Shown piece after piece: positions 8,261 through 15,191 of a stretch of DNA of 64,000 nucleotides. The notes beneath the pieces were generated by a model. It made no database searches. It had not been told where the DNA came from and was given only the letters and a program-made list of their open reading frames with translations. The DNA is from Deltaproteobacteria bacterium (GTDB lineage Bacteria; Bdellovibrionota; Bdellovibrionia; Bdellovibrionales; Bdellovibrionaceae), in contig JABDFK010000003.1 of NCBI GenBank assembly GCA_013286585.1, positions 33,695 through 97,694 of the forward strand, in the 5' to 3' direction. The position numbers and the translations under genes were made by a program. Numbering within the stretch: the first letter of the stretch is position 1; each line of letters starts with the position of its first letter.

Positions 8261-9085
8261 CTAAATCCGAGAGATCTGATCTTTTTGCATATTCGGTTTG
8301 TACTTAAAAAGATTTTCGTCGGCTTCTTTTTTGAACTCCGGCGCACCTAGCTTAATTTCAGTTTGATTGCCAATGTCATCCTTGAAAGAGATTTGCTTGA
8401 AGGACTTGCTCTTTTTTTCTATGACCACTTCGATCCCAGCAAAGCCAGAGCTTTTCCTTGGTTCCAGCTTCAAAGTCGCCTGCTGACCGTCGTTGGATTT
8501 CACCTGCACTTTAAAGCTCTCGGCGGGGTTGCGACTGTCCAGAAGTGCCAAAATAAAAAACTGATCTTTGTTTTTCTTGTCGACGGAAGTCAGCGTTACC
8601 TTGTTCTTGTCTTTTGGAAAATCGGGGGAAGCAAACTCGATGTTGCACCAAGTTTTTCCGTCGTAGATGGTCCAATTTTTTTCAGGGGATTTGATCTCCC
8701 ACCGAATTTTTCCGTGGGAATAAAATATTTGTCCGGTAGAGACATCTTGTTTGGGCTTCCACTCGGCAATGATTCGTTTTTCCACAGACATTTCCACTAA
8801 GGTGGCCTCGCGATAACTAGCGGTGACCTCTCCTAGAAGTTTGAGCTCGTCAGGAATATTTTTTGCCAGCGCCTTGGTCTTCTTAGCCGTTGTCACTGGT
8901 TTCTTCTGAGTAGGCGCATCCGGGACAGGTACTATCGCCGCGGGCTCAGACTGTTTGGCTTTCGGAGCGCCCAGCACTTCTTCTGGTAGTCCATTCTCTT
9001 CTGATTGAGAGGTGGCGCAGGCAAACAACACCAAAAATGGCAGAATAAATATCCACTTTGAATCAGAATTTCTGCGTTGAAACAT
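8261..9085 (-). CDS. LolA-like outer-membrane lipoprotein carrier, itself a predicted lipoprotein
   Basis: A 274-residue product with a signal peptide ending in a lipobox-like FACA. A linker rich in Pro, Lys and Ala follows, then a LolA-type domain (about 90-270) with the usual half-barrel features GKIRWEIKSPEKNW and a long Lys-rich beta sheet. LolA carries lipoproteins across the periplasm to the outer membrane. The domain is recognised by its pattern, and the lipid anchor and the roughly 60-residue linker are unusual because classical LolA is soluble. The ATG at 9085 is preferred to a TTG at 9091. It sits 10 bp after the comF-like gene in a minus-strand operon. It could instead be an outer-membrane-stress or LolA/YceB-type paralogue. 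Confidence 0.7.
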   Translation of the reverse strand: MFQRRNSDSKWIFILPFLVLFACATSQSEENGLPEEVLGAPKAKQSEPAAIVPVPDAPTQKKPVTTAKKTKALAKNIPDELKLLGEVTASYREATLVEMSVEKRIIAEWKPKQDVSTGQIFYSHGKIRWEIKSPEKNWTIYDGKTWCNIEFASPDFPKDKNKVTLTSVDKKNKDQFFILALLDSRNPAESFKVQVKSNDGQQATLKLEPRKSSGFAGIEVVIEKKSKSFKQISFKDDIGNQTEIKLGAPEFKKEADENLFKYKPNMQKDQISRI

Positions 9086-9094
9086 CGCCAAAAC

Positions 9095-9751
9095 TTATAG
9101 CAGAGCCCTCTGTGCCAAGCACCAAATTTCATGGCTTTTCATAGGGGCCAGCGCCCTGAGTGAAGACGACGCGGTCACTCCGGTCGTCAGAACATCGTCA
9201 ATGAAAATGACCTTGTGCCGAGACAGATCCACCTGCGAAAAATTTTCATGCTTGGCGATGAGGATTCGCTGTCGTTGGTACTTACGCAGACCCCTCTGAT
9301 GAACGCCTGACACCTTGACCAACATCGGACTTACCGCAATTCCCAGTTGTGCACCCACGGCCAACGCCAGGCTCAGCGCGTGATCTTCGTCCGGAGCACG
9401 CAGCGACGGCGCGGGAACAATGACTGAGGGTCGGCTCAATACTTCGGACTTCTGCATTCGTTTCTGTATCAGTCGCTGCGCAAGGAAGTTCCACTCACTC
9501 ATCTGGCTTTGACCCTTAAGTGCCGCCAGATAATTTGACAATGCGTCGTTCTTCCAGGGAATCCAGTCCCAAAGGCATAGAGCCTCCAGTTTTTGTTTTT
9601 CAAGACGCCGGACCGCATAGCTTTTGCTCTCGTCACAGTCAGTCAGCTGCCCGCACCGGTCGCAAAGCCATCGGTTCCTCTGAGGGAACAGTGATCCGCA
9701 ATTCAGACAGCAGCGCATGCATTGGTGGATTTTATCGAAGATGGCTCTCAT
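9095..9751 (-). CDS. ComF-family phosphoribosyltransferase-like protein
   Basis: A 218-residue protein with an N-terminal Cys-rich knuckle (CMRCCLNCG ... LCDRCGQ, about residues 11-35) and a type-I phosphoribosyltransferase domain ending in the PRPP-binding motif VIFIDDVLTTGVTASSS (about 187-203). This is the ComFC/GntX arrangement. ComF proteins are linked to natural DNA uptake and DNA use, though their reaction is unproven. The frame opens at a TTG at 9769, but the ATG at 9751 is a more usual start. It sits between rlmH and the lolA-like gene in the same operon. Confidence 0.85.
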   Translation of the reverse strand: MRAIFDKIHQCMRCCLNCGSLFPQRNRWLCDRCGQLTDCDESKSYAVRRLEKQKLEALCLWDWIPWKNDALSNYLAALKGQSQMSEWNFLAQRLIQKRMQKSEVLSRPSVIVPAPSLRAPDEDHALSLALAVGAQLGIAVSPMLVKVSGVHQRGLRKYQRQRILIAKHENFSQVDLSRHKVIFIDDVLTTGVTASSSLRALAPMKSHEIWCLAQRALL

Positions 9752-9781
9752 CCCTGGGGATATGTGCAACAGTTGGGCCGT

Positions 9782-10252
9782 TTATTTGTTGTGGTAGGGA
9801 AGATTTTTTAAAATCGTGAATGATCGATAGATCTGTTCCAGCGCCACGATTTGGGCCACCTGGTGATTCATCACAAACGGAGCCAAACTGAGTTTAACCA
9901 GCGCGCGTTTTTTCAGTTCTTCACCGACACCGAAGGCTCCGCCGATGATCCACACGCAGCGCTTTTTCCCACTCATAAGAGCCTTTTGAACGAGCTCTGA
10001 AAACTCTAAGCTATCCAGAGATTTCCCCTTTTCGTCAAAAAGCACGACAAAGTCGTCCGGCTGCAAAAACTGGAGTAGCTCTTCGGTCTCTAGTGTCAGT
10101 TTTGTGGAGGCCTCGGCCCTGGACAATTTTTTGGAGGACAGCGCAACGATTTCAATACTCACAAAATGTTTCAACTTCTGAAGGTATATCTGGGTCGCGT
10201 CTTCACACCACTTTTCTTTCGATGAAGTGACGTGAAGGAAAACAAATTTCAT
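9782..10252 (-). CDS. rlmH: 23S rRNA (pseudouridine1915-N3)-methyltransferase
   Basis: A SPOUT-superfamily methyltransferase of 156 residues that methylates pseudouridine 1915 in helix 69 of 23S rRNA on assembled 70S ribosomes. The C-terminal trefoil knot is visible as WIIGGAFGVGEE (about 99-110) followed by LSLAPFVMNHQVAQIVALEQ and the conserved C-terminal LPYHNK. Its start overlaps the nadD-rsfS stop by 4 nt (ATGA), so the two are translationally coupled. Pairing with rsfS, a ribosomal silencing factor, is widely conserved. Confidence 0.95.
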   Translation of the reverse strand: MKFVFLHVTSSKEKWCEDATQIYLQKLKHFVSIEIVALSSKKLSRAEASTKLTLETEELLQFLQPDDFVVLFDEKGKSLDSLEFSELVQKALMSGKKRCVWIIGGAFGVGEELKKRALVKLSLAPFVMNHQVAQIVALEQIYRSFTILKNLPYHNK

Positions 10253-11274
10253 CGCGCTGGTTCTTTAAGGCCCAAATCTTTGGCCTCGGTCCAAAGTTTC
10301 TCAATGCTGTATTCTTGTCGAACGAAGTCGTAAAAGATGTGTACAATCAGCGAGCCGTAATCCACCACGACCCATCGACCTTCGTCCAATCCTTCAACAC
10401 CTTGCGGATAGAGATTGTATTCTTCTTTCACCGCTTGCATGAGATTCTCTGCCAATGATGAAGCATGTCTGGTGCTGGTTCCAGAAGTCACCACGGCGAA
10501 TTCCGCCGGTGCCGAAAGATTTCTTAGGTCAAAGCCACGAACAGCAATGGATTTTTTGGTCAGAAGGAACTCTCCGCAAAACTTAGTGAAGGACTCAAAG
10601 TCGCCCACCTTTTCTTTAGACGGACTGTAGAGCCCCTGCTTCTTAATGTAGCCTTCCACGGACAACGGAACGTATTTTTCGACGCTCTTGCCTGTGCGAA
10701 TCCACTTGCGAATCTCTGAAGCCGAAACCTCAATGTCTTTCATTCGTATGAACTGAATATTGCGGCCAGTTTTCAATTCGATAAAATTAAAATCGAACTC
10801 TTCCACCAAATCACGAATGGGCGCAGGCAGTTCCTCGACAGACTCTGGAAAGCTAAATCCGGGCCGGGAAGTCACAATTAAATTGGCCTCCGTCAGTATT
10901 CCCGTGATGTCTTTCCACTGCTGAAGCTCGTCCAGCTTGTCCATACCGACGATCAAGTACAGATCATCGGCGTCCACTTTTTTACGAAGTTCTTTGATGG
11001 TGTTGATCGTGTAAGACTTTCCGCCCCGACGGATCTCTTGGTCGTCGACCAGGAATTCGTCACCCCAAGAAGCCACTGCTAAACGAGTCATCTCTAAACG
11101 CTGTTCTGCTGTCGGTCCTTCCAGCTGAGCCTTGAGCGGATTCTGTGCCGCGGGTACCACGTGAATTTTAGATAGGCCTGCTTTTTTGAAAACCTCCTGC
11201 AAGAGACCTATGTGTCCCATGTGCGGGGGATTGAACGTTCCGCCAAATATTCCAATTCGTTTTCCAGTTTTCAT
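10249..11274 (-). CDS. nadD: Fusion of nicotinate-nucleotide adenylyltransferase and ribosomal silencing factor RsfS
   Basis: One 341-residue frame joins two genes that are usually adjacent. Residues 1-205 are NadD, which makes deamido-NAD from nicotinate mononucleotide and ATP: GIFGGTFNPPHMGH near the N-terminus and the SASEIRKWIRTG motif near 160. Residues about 225-335 are RsfS/DUF143, which binds bL14 and blocks subunit joining: AVVTSGTSTRHASSLAENL, then GRWVVVDYGSLIVHIF. There is no stop or in-frame start candidate with a good SD at the junction. The ATG at 11274 is preferred to a GTG one codon upstream. It lies 12 bp after obgE and is coupled to rlmH. Read errors that removed a stop cannot be excluded, but both halves are complete. 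Confidence 0.92.
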   Translation of the reverse strand: MKTGKRIGIFGGTFNPPHMGHIGLLQEVFKKAGLSKIHVVPAAQNPLKAQLEGPTAEQRLEMTRLAVASWGDEFLVDDQEIRRGGKSYTINTIKELRKKVDADDLYLIVGMDKLDELQQWKDITGILTEANLIVTSRPGFSFPESVEELPAPIRDLVEEFDFNFIELKTGRNIQFIRMKDIEVSASEIRKWIRTGKSVEKYVPLSVEGYIKKQGLYSPSKEKVGDFESFTKFCGEFLLTKKSIAVRGFDLRNLSAPAEFAVVTSGTSTRHASSLAENLMQAVKEEYNLYPQGVEGLDEGRWVVVDYGSLIVHIFYDFVRQEYSIEKLWTEAKDLGLKEPAR

Positions 11275-11286
11275 CACAACCCCAAT

Positions 11287-12312
11287 TTATTCTTCAGCAA
11301 AAACCAATTTGGATAGCTCTTTCATGAGCTGGTCCATATTTTTTCCAGTGACGGCTGAAACCGTGAGCGGAGTCGACTTAGTTTCTGTTTTGAATTTTTT
11401 CACCAGACGCTCCAGCTGATCTGCGGGAACGCTGTCGATTTTATTAAGAACTACCAGCTGTGGCCTTGTCGACAGAGGAAAGAATCCTTCTTTTTCCTTG
11501 TTCGCGGAATCGTACGCTTCCAACTCAAAATTGATGTCTTTGTAGTCTTGCAATGGATCGCCAGAGGCAATTCCCGTGGCATCAATCATATGCACAAACA
11601 GGCGCGTGCGCTCAATGTGCTTCAAGAATTGAATTCCCAGCCCCGCGCCCTCAGAGGCGCCCTTGATCAGTCCAGGAATGTCAGCCACCACGAAACTTCT
11701 GAAGTCCCCGGCTCTCACGACTCCCAAATGCGGAGTCAGCGTCGTGAATGGATAGTCCGCAATTTTCGGCTTGGCCGCTGAAATGCGAGAAATCAACGTC
11801 GACTTTCCTGCATTGGGGAAACCAATAATTCCGACATCGGCGATCAGCTTGAGTTCAAGAAGGACTTCCTCTTCTTTACCTGGTTCGCCGGGTTGTGCGT
11901 GTTCTGGCGCTTGGTTCACAGAATTCTTGAAAAACCAGTTCCCTTTGCCGCCCCGACCACCCTTAAGAAGTAAAAATTCTTGCACATCAGTCATATCAAC
12001 AATGATTTGGCCTTCGGGATTTCTAAGAATGGTTCCCGGGGGCACCTGGAGAAAACAATCCATTCCATCAGCACCGGTCTGATTGTCGTTGCCACCGGCA
12101 CCGCCGTTGCGACCGTGATATTTTTTATTGGATTTAAAGTCCACCAGTGAGTTCAGGCTTCGATTCACTTTTAGAACGACATCGCCACCACGACCGCCGT
12201 CGCCACCATCGGGTCCACCCCTGGGCGCCATAGATTCGCGCCGGAAAGAGACCTTTCCAGGACCGCCGTGACCGCTAGCAATTTTGATTTTTACTTCATC
12301 AATGAATTTCAT
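11287..12312 (-). CDS. obgE: Obg-family ribosome-assembly GTPase
   Basis: A 341-residue GTPase for late 50S assembly and stress control. The N-terminal glycine-rich Obg fold (1-158) is plain from its many GG repeats (RGGPDGGDGGRGGD). The G domain follows with G1 GFPNAGKST (164-172), the DIPGL G3 motif, NKID as G4 and SAVTG as G5. The C-terminal OCT domain found in some bacteria is absent, so this is the short form. It follows rpmA but is separated from it by an intrinsic terminator, and it heads the run nadD-rsfS, rlmH, comF, lolA, rimO. Confidence 0.96.
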   Translation of the reverse strand: MKFIDEVKIKIASGHGGPGKVSFRRESMAPRGGPDGGDGGRGGDVVLKVNRSLNSLVDFKSNKKYHGRNGGAGGNDNQTGADGMDCFLQVPPGTILRNPEGQIIVDMTDVQEFLLLKGGRGGKGNWFFKNSVNQAPEHAQPGEPGKEEEVLLELKLIADVGIIGFPNAGKSTLISRISAAKPKIADYPFTTLTPHLGVVRAGDFRSFVVADIPGLIKGASEGAGLGIQFLKHIERTRLFVHMIDATGIASGDPLQDYKDINFELEAYDSANKEKEGFFPLSTRPQLVVLNKIDSVPADQLERLVKKFKTETKSTPLTVSAVTGKNMDQLMKELSKLVFAEE

Positions 12313-12321
12313 AAGCCCTAA

Positions 12322-12350
12322 TAAAAAAAGGAGTCCTGTCTGGGACTCCT
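12322..12350 (-). terminator. Intrinsic terminator after rpmA
   Basis: The arms 12329-12336 and 12343-12350 (AGGAGTCC/GGACTCCT) form a perfect 8-bp stem with a 6-nt loop. The minus-strand transcript leaves the stem in seven U residues. It separates rpmA from obgE, so obgE and the genes behind it either depend on read-through or have their own promoter. Confidence 0.85.
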
Positions 12351-12425
12351 GTCTTAGCTGTGTTTCCTTGTTTCCTTAAGCGAATAATCCACTTCGGCCC
12401 ATTTAGAAAAATGGTCGAGTAGGAA

Positions 12426-12683
12426 TTACACTTTCGGATAAACGCTGATTTTGAATTTCTCTTTAGAAAAACGTTCGAATTTAACCAAACCATCAATCAA
12501 AGAAAAAATCGTATGATCGCGACCAATTCCAACATTGGTACCAGTTTGGAAAACAGTTCCACGCTGACGAACCAAAATTGTTCCCGCATTGACGAGTTGT
12601 CCACCAAAACGCTTAACACCCAGTCGTTTACTGTGCGAATCGCGTCCGTTCTTGGTCGAGCCACCGGCCTTCTTACTTGCCAT
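12426..12683 (-). CDS. rpmA: 50S ribosomal protein bL27
   Basis: An 85-residue ribosomal protein whose flexible N-terminal tail reaches the peptidyl-transferase centre. It has the canonical [16 protein letters not shown] start and the [18 protein letters not shown] core. There is no N-terminal pre-peptide of the kind cleaved in Firmicutes. A strong SD (GAGGAGG) precedes the ATG. It lies 30 bp after rplU in the classical rplU-rpmA arrangement. Confidence 0.98.
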   Translation of the reverse strand: MASKKAGGSTKNGRDSHSKRLGVKRFGGQLVNAGTILVRQRGTVFQTGTNVGIGRDHTIFSLIDGLVKFERFSKEKFKISVYPKV

Positions 12684-12697
12684 TTTAACCTCCTCAG

Positions 12698-12714
12698 AGC
12701 TGCCTTCGGCAGCT
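12698..12714 (-). other. Hairpin between rplU and rpmA
   Basis: AGCTGCC and GGCAGCT form a perfect 7-bp stem with a 3-nt loop (GAA on the transcript). The stem touches the rplU stop codon and stands directly before the rpmA SD. It may stabilise the upstream mRNA or tune the rplU:rpmA ratio. There is no U-run, so it is not a terminator. Confidence 0.55.
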
Positions 12715-13256
12715 TATTTCTTAGCTGTCTTCTTTGCGCCAGAAGCTTTTTTAGCTTTGGACGCTTTCGCTGCAGGCTTCTTAGCTGATTTTGGCGCAGG
12801 CTTAGCTTTTTTAGCCGCCTTTGCTTCTTTAGCCAAATTTCCACCCGGTGTTTTCGCCACTTTCACGGAGCGCTCGGCAATACGAGCCGCCCGAGCTTGA
12901 TCCACATCAACCACTTTGGCCGACAAATCCGTTTTCGCTGTTTTTCCATCCATAGAAATCGCTTTTACAAACAATTCTGTGAATGGCTGACGATGAGTTT
13001 TAAATCGACGATATCCTTGTCGACGTTTCTTCTTGAAGATAATGACTTTGCGATCTTTAGTTTGCTTAGTCACAACGACTGTCACTGCTGCATTCTTTAC
13101 AACAGGTTGACCCAATACAGGAGTCTCTCCGCCGACCATCAAAATATCAGTCAATTCAAACTCTGAGCCTAGTTTTTGCTCCAATTTTTCAACACGGATC
13201 ACATCACCGGGTTGAACACGATACTGCTTACCGCCTGTGCGAATAATGGCGTACAT
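12714..13256 (-). CDS. rplU: 50S ribosomal protein bL21 with long Lys/Ala-rich tail
   Basis: Residues 1-103 are a complete bL21 (MYAIIRTGGKQYRVQPGD at the start, FKKKRRQGYRRFKTHRQPFT near the end of the domain), a 23S rRNA-binding protein. A tail of about 75 residues follows, mostly Lys, Ala and Pro, with repeated KKA/AKK units resembling histone H1 or SWIB-type basic tails. bL21 is normally about 103 residues, so the tail is an addition. It probably gives extra RNA or DNA contact, but that is inference. A GGAGGT lies 7 nt before the ATG. Confidence 0.96.
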   Translation of the reverse strand: MYAIIRTGGKQYRVQPGDVIRVEKLEQKLGSEFELTDILMVGGETPVLGQPVVKNAAVTVVVTKQTKDRKVIIFKKKRRQGYRRFKTHRQPFTELFVKAISMDGKTAKTDLSAKVVDVDQARAARIAERSVKVAKTPGGNLAKEAKAAKKAKPAPKSAKKPAAKASKAKKASGAKKTAKK

Positions 13257-13282
13257 ATAGGGACCTCCGCTTGCAAGACTCG

Positions 13283-13313
13283 AATATCTGCCATTGCGCG
13301 TTTACAATGTCAA
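13283..13313 (-). promoter_or_regulatory. Candidate sigma70 promoter of rplU-rpmA
   Basis: On the minus strand a perfect -35 TTGACA (13308-13313) is followed after 19 bp by GATATT (13283-13288, four of six consensus positions). The predicted start would leave a leader of about 20 nt before the rplU ATG, with its GGAGGT. The spacer is 2 bp longer than ideal. Confidence 0.5.
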
Positions 13314-13354
13314 CAAGGGGTCTGAAATTAATTGGGCGGCACCAAAAATGCAAA

Positions 13355-13670
13355 AAGCTGGGGTTAGCGCCGCCAGCTCAGCTTTAGAAGGGACCTCGCT
13401 CCGGTTACAAACGAAGGAGGTCCGAATGACGGATTTTCCCGTGACCCAACGTCATTGGAGTATTCGGCAGGTTTTGAAATTACTTAAGCAGATTTTGTTG
13501 CTGACCTGGTTAGTGATTAAAATTATTAAGGAAATTTTAAATCTATAGGTCTGCTTTGGTTTTCCCGCGATGACTTCAACGTCGTTACAAAGTCGCTGTG
13601 AAACTAACCTAATTGGAGAGTGGTACCTTCGGGCTGGCGGCGCCCTTCCCAAAAACAAAAACCCCAGCTT
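13355..13670. repeat. Nested inverted repeats flanking a small ORF
   Basis: Two perfect 11-bp arm pairs lie in nested order. AAGCTGGGGTT (13355-13365) matches its complement at 13660-13670, and GCGCCGCCAGC (13367-13377) matches 13633-13643. The arms enclose about 255 bp that hold the 13426-13548 ORF. The inner gap differs between sides (1 nt against 16 nt). The structure resembles the ends of a small mobile element or a long-range RNA fold. The right outer arm is also part of the terminator of the 13710-14885 gene. No target-site duplication is evident. Confidence 0.6.
13426..13548 (+). CDS. Probable 40-residue hydrophobic/cationic small protein
   Basis: The ATG at 13426 is preceded by a perfect AAGGAGGT ending 5 nt upstream, one of the best SD sequences in the window. 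The 40-codon frame encodes a polar N-terminus and, from residue 19, a strongly hydrophobic and cationic helix rich in Leu, Ile and Lys (LLKQILLLTWLVIKIIKEIL). Size and composition resemble type I toxin or small membrane-active peptides. It lies in a 450-bp gap between rplU and a porin gene, inside nested inverted repeats. The frame is open upstream too, but only the 13426 start has an SD. No homologue is recognised; expression is unproven. Confidence 0.5.
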   Translation: MTDFPVTQRHWSIRQVLKLLKQILLLTWLVIKIIKEILNL

Positions 13671-13684
13671 GCGGCCAGGGTTTT
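13658..13684 (-). terminator. Intrinsic terminator of the 13710-14885 porin gene
   Basis: On the minus strand AAAACCCTGGC pairs with GCTGGGGTTTT (11 bp including two G-U pairs) around the loop CGCAA. It is followed by a T-rich tract (TTTTTGTTTTT). It begins 26 bp after the stop codon. Confidence 0.75.
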
Positions 13685-13709
13685 CATCGAAACGGTTTCT
13701 ATGAAATAA

Positions 13710-14885
13710 TTATTTCAAGAAATCGCCAACGTAACGGATACCAGCGTACATTGCTGAATCTGTTACAGAGGCATTTGTTTGGCCAGTGTAGTTGCTGTTT
13801 CCTGCATAGCTAGTTGCAGAGCTCAGATAGGCCAACTCGTAACGGAATGGGTCTGTTGCGTTTTTCTTGTATTCAGCTGCCAAAGACCAGTTCATGACTG
13901 AATCTGATGCATCTGAAGTTGCTGTCGCTGCAGTTTGGAAACCTTGGCGAGAAGTAGACTCAAGTTTCACCCATGGAGTCCAATTGCCCATGTTGTATCT
14001 TGCAGTCACAACAGCCGAGGTCACAACTTGGTTGTTTCCAAGAAGAGAAGCGTTTGTCACCGTGATGCTGTCGTAGTCCAATGTGAATTTCCAGTCGTCC
14101 ATTTTATAAGAAAGACCAACTGTGAGTGGAGTTGTCGCAATCGCACCTTTAGCTACAGAAGTTGCTCCAAAACCAGCCGCAGACATAGCGTTACCCGGCA
14201 GGGTGTGGTAACTCACGCGAAGACCGACATTGCCGAAAGTTCCAGCGTACCAAACGCCGGCGCCCATACGTACGCTGTCTGTCGCTGTCGTATTGTTGAA
14301 GAACGGAACGCCCACTTTTTGAGTGTCAGAAATTTGGTATTGAACCTGAGCTCCCAAAACGTAAAGAGTGGAAAGGTTACCCATAGCCAAGAAGTACTCA
14401 TCGCCTGGGTTTTCTTGACCCTCAAAACCGCCGAGACCAATATCAGCCAATTTACCAACATTCACTGTCACCATGTCAGTGATTTTTGCATCGCCTTCAG
14501 CCCATTGAACGAAGTCATTGGGTCCAGTTTGCGGATAAGAACCTGCAACAAGCGCTTTCGTTTGCGATGGATTGATGAATGTTCCCGCTGGTGCCCCTGC
14601 GCCTGTTTTTGTCGAGTTGGCATTGGTTCCGTCACTCACGGTTTGAGATCCTGCTGCGAAGCTCAATGGATTAAGAGCCGCTTTGAAGCTAACGCCTTCG
14701 CCCAATTTGCCGTCGCCAGTGATGAACATACGAGAAAAGGCAAAGCCGCTTCCGTATTGAGTTTGAGAACTGAGCTGGCTGTTACTTTGACCAGATATAT
14801 AGTCATATCGCGTATCCACTCCTAAACCCGCGAATGCTGGTGTTGCTATCGCAACCACTGCTGCTAATGCTAAAAGTTTTCTCAT
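13710..14885 (-). CDS. Outer-membrane beta-barrel porin-like protein
   Basis: A 391-residue exported protein. The signal peptide MRKLLALAAVVAIATPAFA ends in a clear AxA site before G20. The mature part is rich in Gly, Ser, Thr, Asn and aromatic residues with alternating polar/non-polar strands, for example GLGVDTRYDYISG near the start and MYAGIRYVGDFLK at the end. It is probably a general or substrate-specific porin. Its C-terminus ends in Lys, not Phe, which is atypical for BAM substrates. A GGAGGAGG stands before the ATG, suggesting high expression, and a good terminator follows. It is divergent from the DcaP-like gene across a 306-bp region. Confidence 0.75.
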   Translation of the reverse strand: MRKLLALAAVVAIATPAFAGLGVDTRYDYISGQSNSQLSSQTQYGSGFAFSRMFITGDGKLGEGVSFKAALNPLSFAAGSQTVSDGTNANSTKTGAGAPAGTFINPSQTKALVAGSYPQTGPNDFVQWAEGDAKITDMVTVNVGKLADIGLGGFEGQENPGDEYFLAMGNLSTLYVLGAQVQYQISDTQKVGVPFFNNTTATDSVRMGAGVWYAGTFGNVGLRVSYHTLPGNAMSAAGFGATSVAKGAIATTPLTVGLSYKMDDWKFTLDYDSITVTNASLLGNNQVVTSAVVTARYNMGNWTPWVKLESTSRQGFQTAATATSDASDSVMNWSLAAEYKKNATDPFRYELAYLSSATSYAGNSNYTGQTNASVTDSAMYAGIRYVGDFLK

Positions 14886-15191
14886 GATGCCTCCTCCATG
14901 TTAAATGGGCATTAATAGTTATCTAGATTCCTAGACTTTTGTTACCTCCTGATTAAGCAATAAGGTCTGTGCTAAGCCAAGTATTCTTTTTGTATTGGAA
15001 TTTCTGAGGGGTCTTGCGTTATTGGGTTATGTTACGTTGCTATTTTTGGCGGCGATTTCTGGCCGCGTTTGGTGTTTTTTTGCAACAAAGATCTGTTTGG
15101 GTTGTCCTAACAGACCTCGGACAATGACCTGACAAAACTTTCTTTGCCGAAAATTCCATTCTCCATAACAACTGTTTTTAAGGAGACAATC
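14886..15191. promoter_or_regulatory. Divergent regulatory region between two outer-membrane protein genes
   Basis: This 306-bp gap serves both porin-like genes. It holds the two SD sequences (GGAGGAGG for the left gene, AGGAG for the right one) and AT-rich stretches, but I could not fix a convincing -35/-10 pair on either strand. A 5-bp GCGGC/GCCGC hairpin (15049-15066) is followed by seven T residues at 15075-15081, which may be a weak upstream attenuator or terminator. Confidence 0.4.

Noticed and set aside
13935..14825. 296-residue plus-strand frame opposite the porin gene
   Set aside because: It is antisense to a clear signal-peptide-bearing porin, has no SD or signal and no recognisable motif; typical shadow of a biased coding strand.
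15049..15081. Short GC hairpin and T-run upstream of the DcaP-like gene as an intrinsic terminator
   Set aside because: The stem is only 5 bp and the T-run begins 8 nt later, so termination is doubtful; mentioned only in the intergenic entry.
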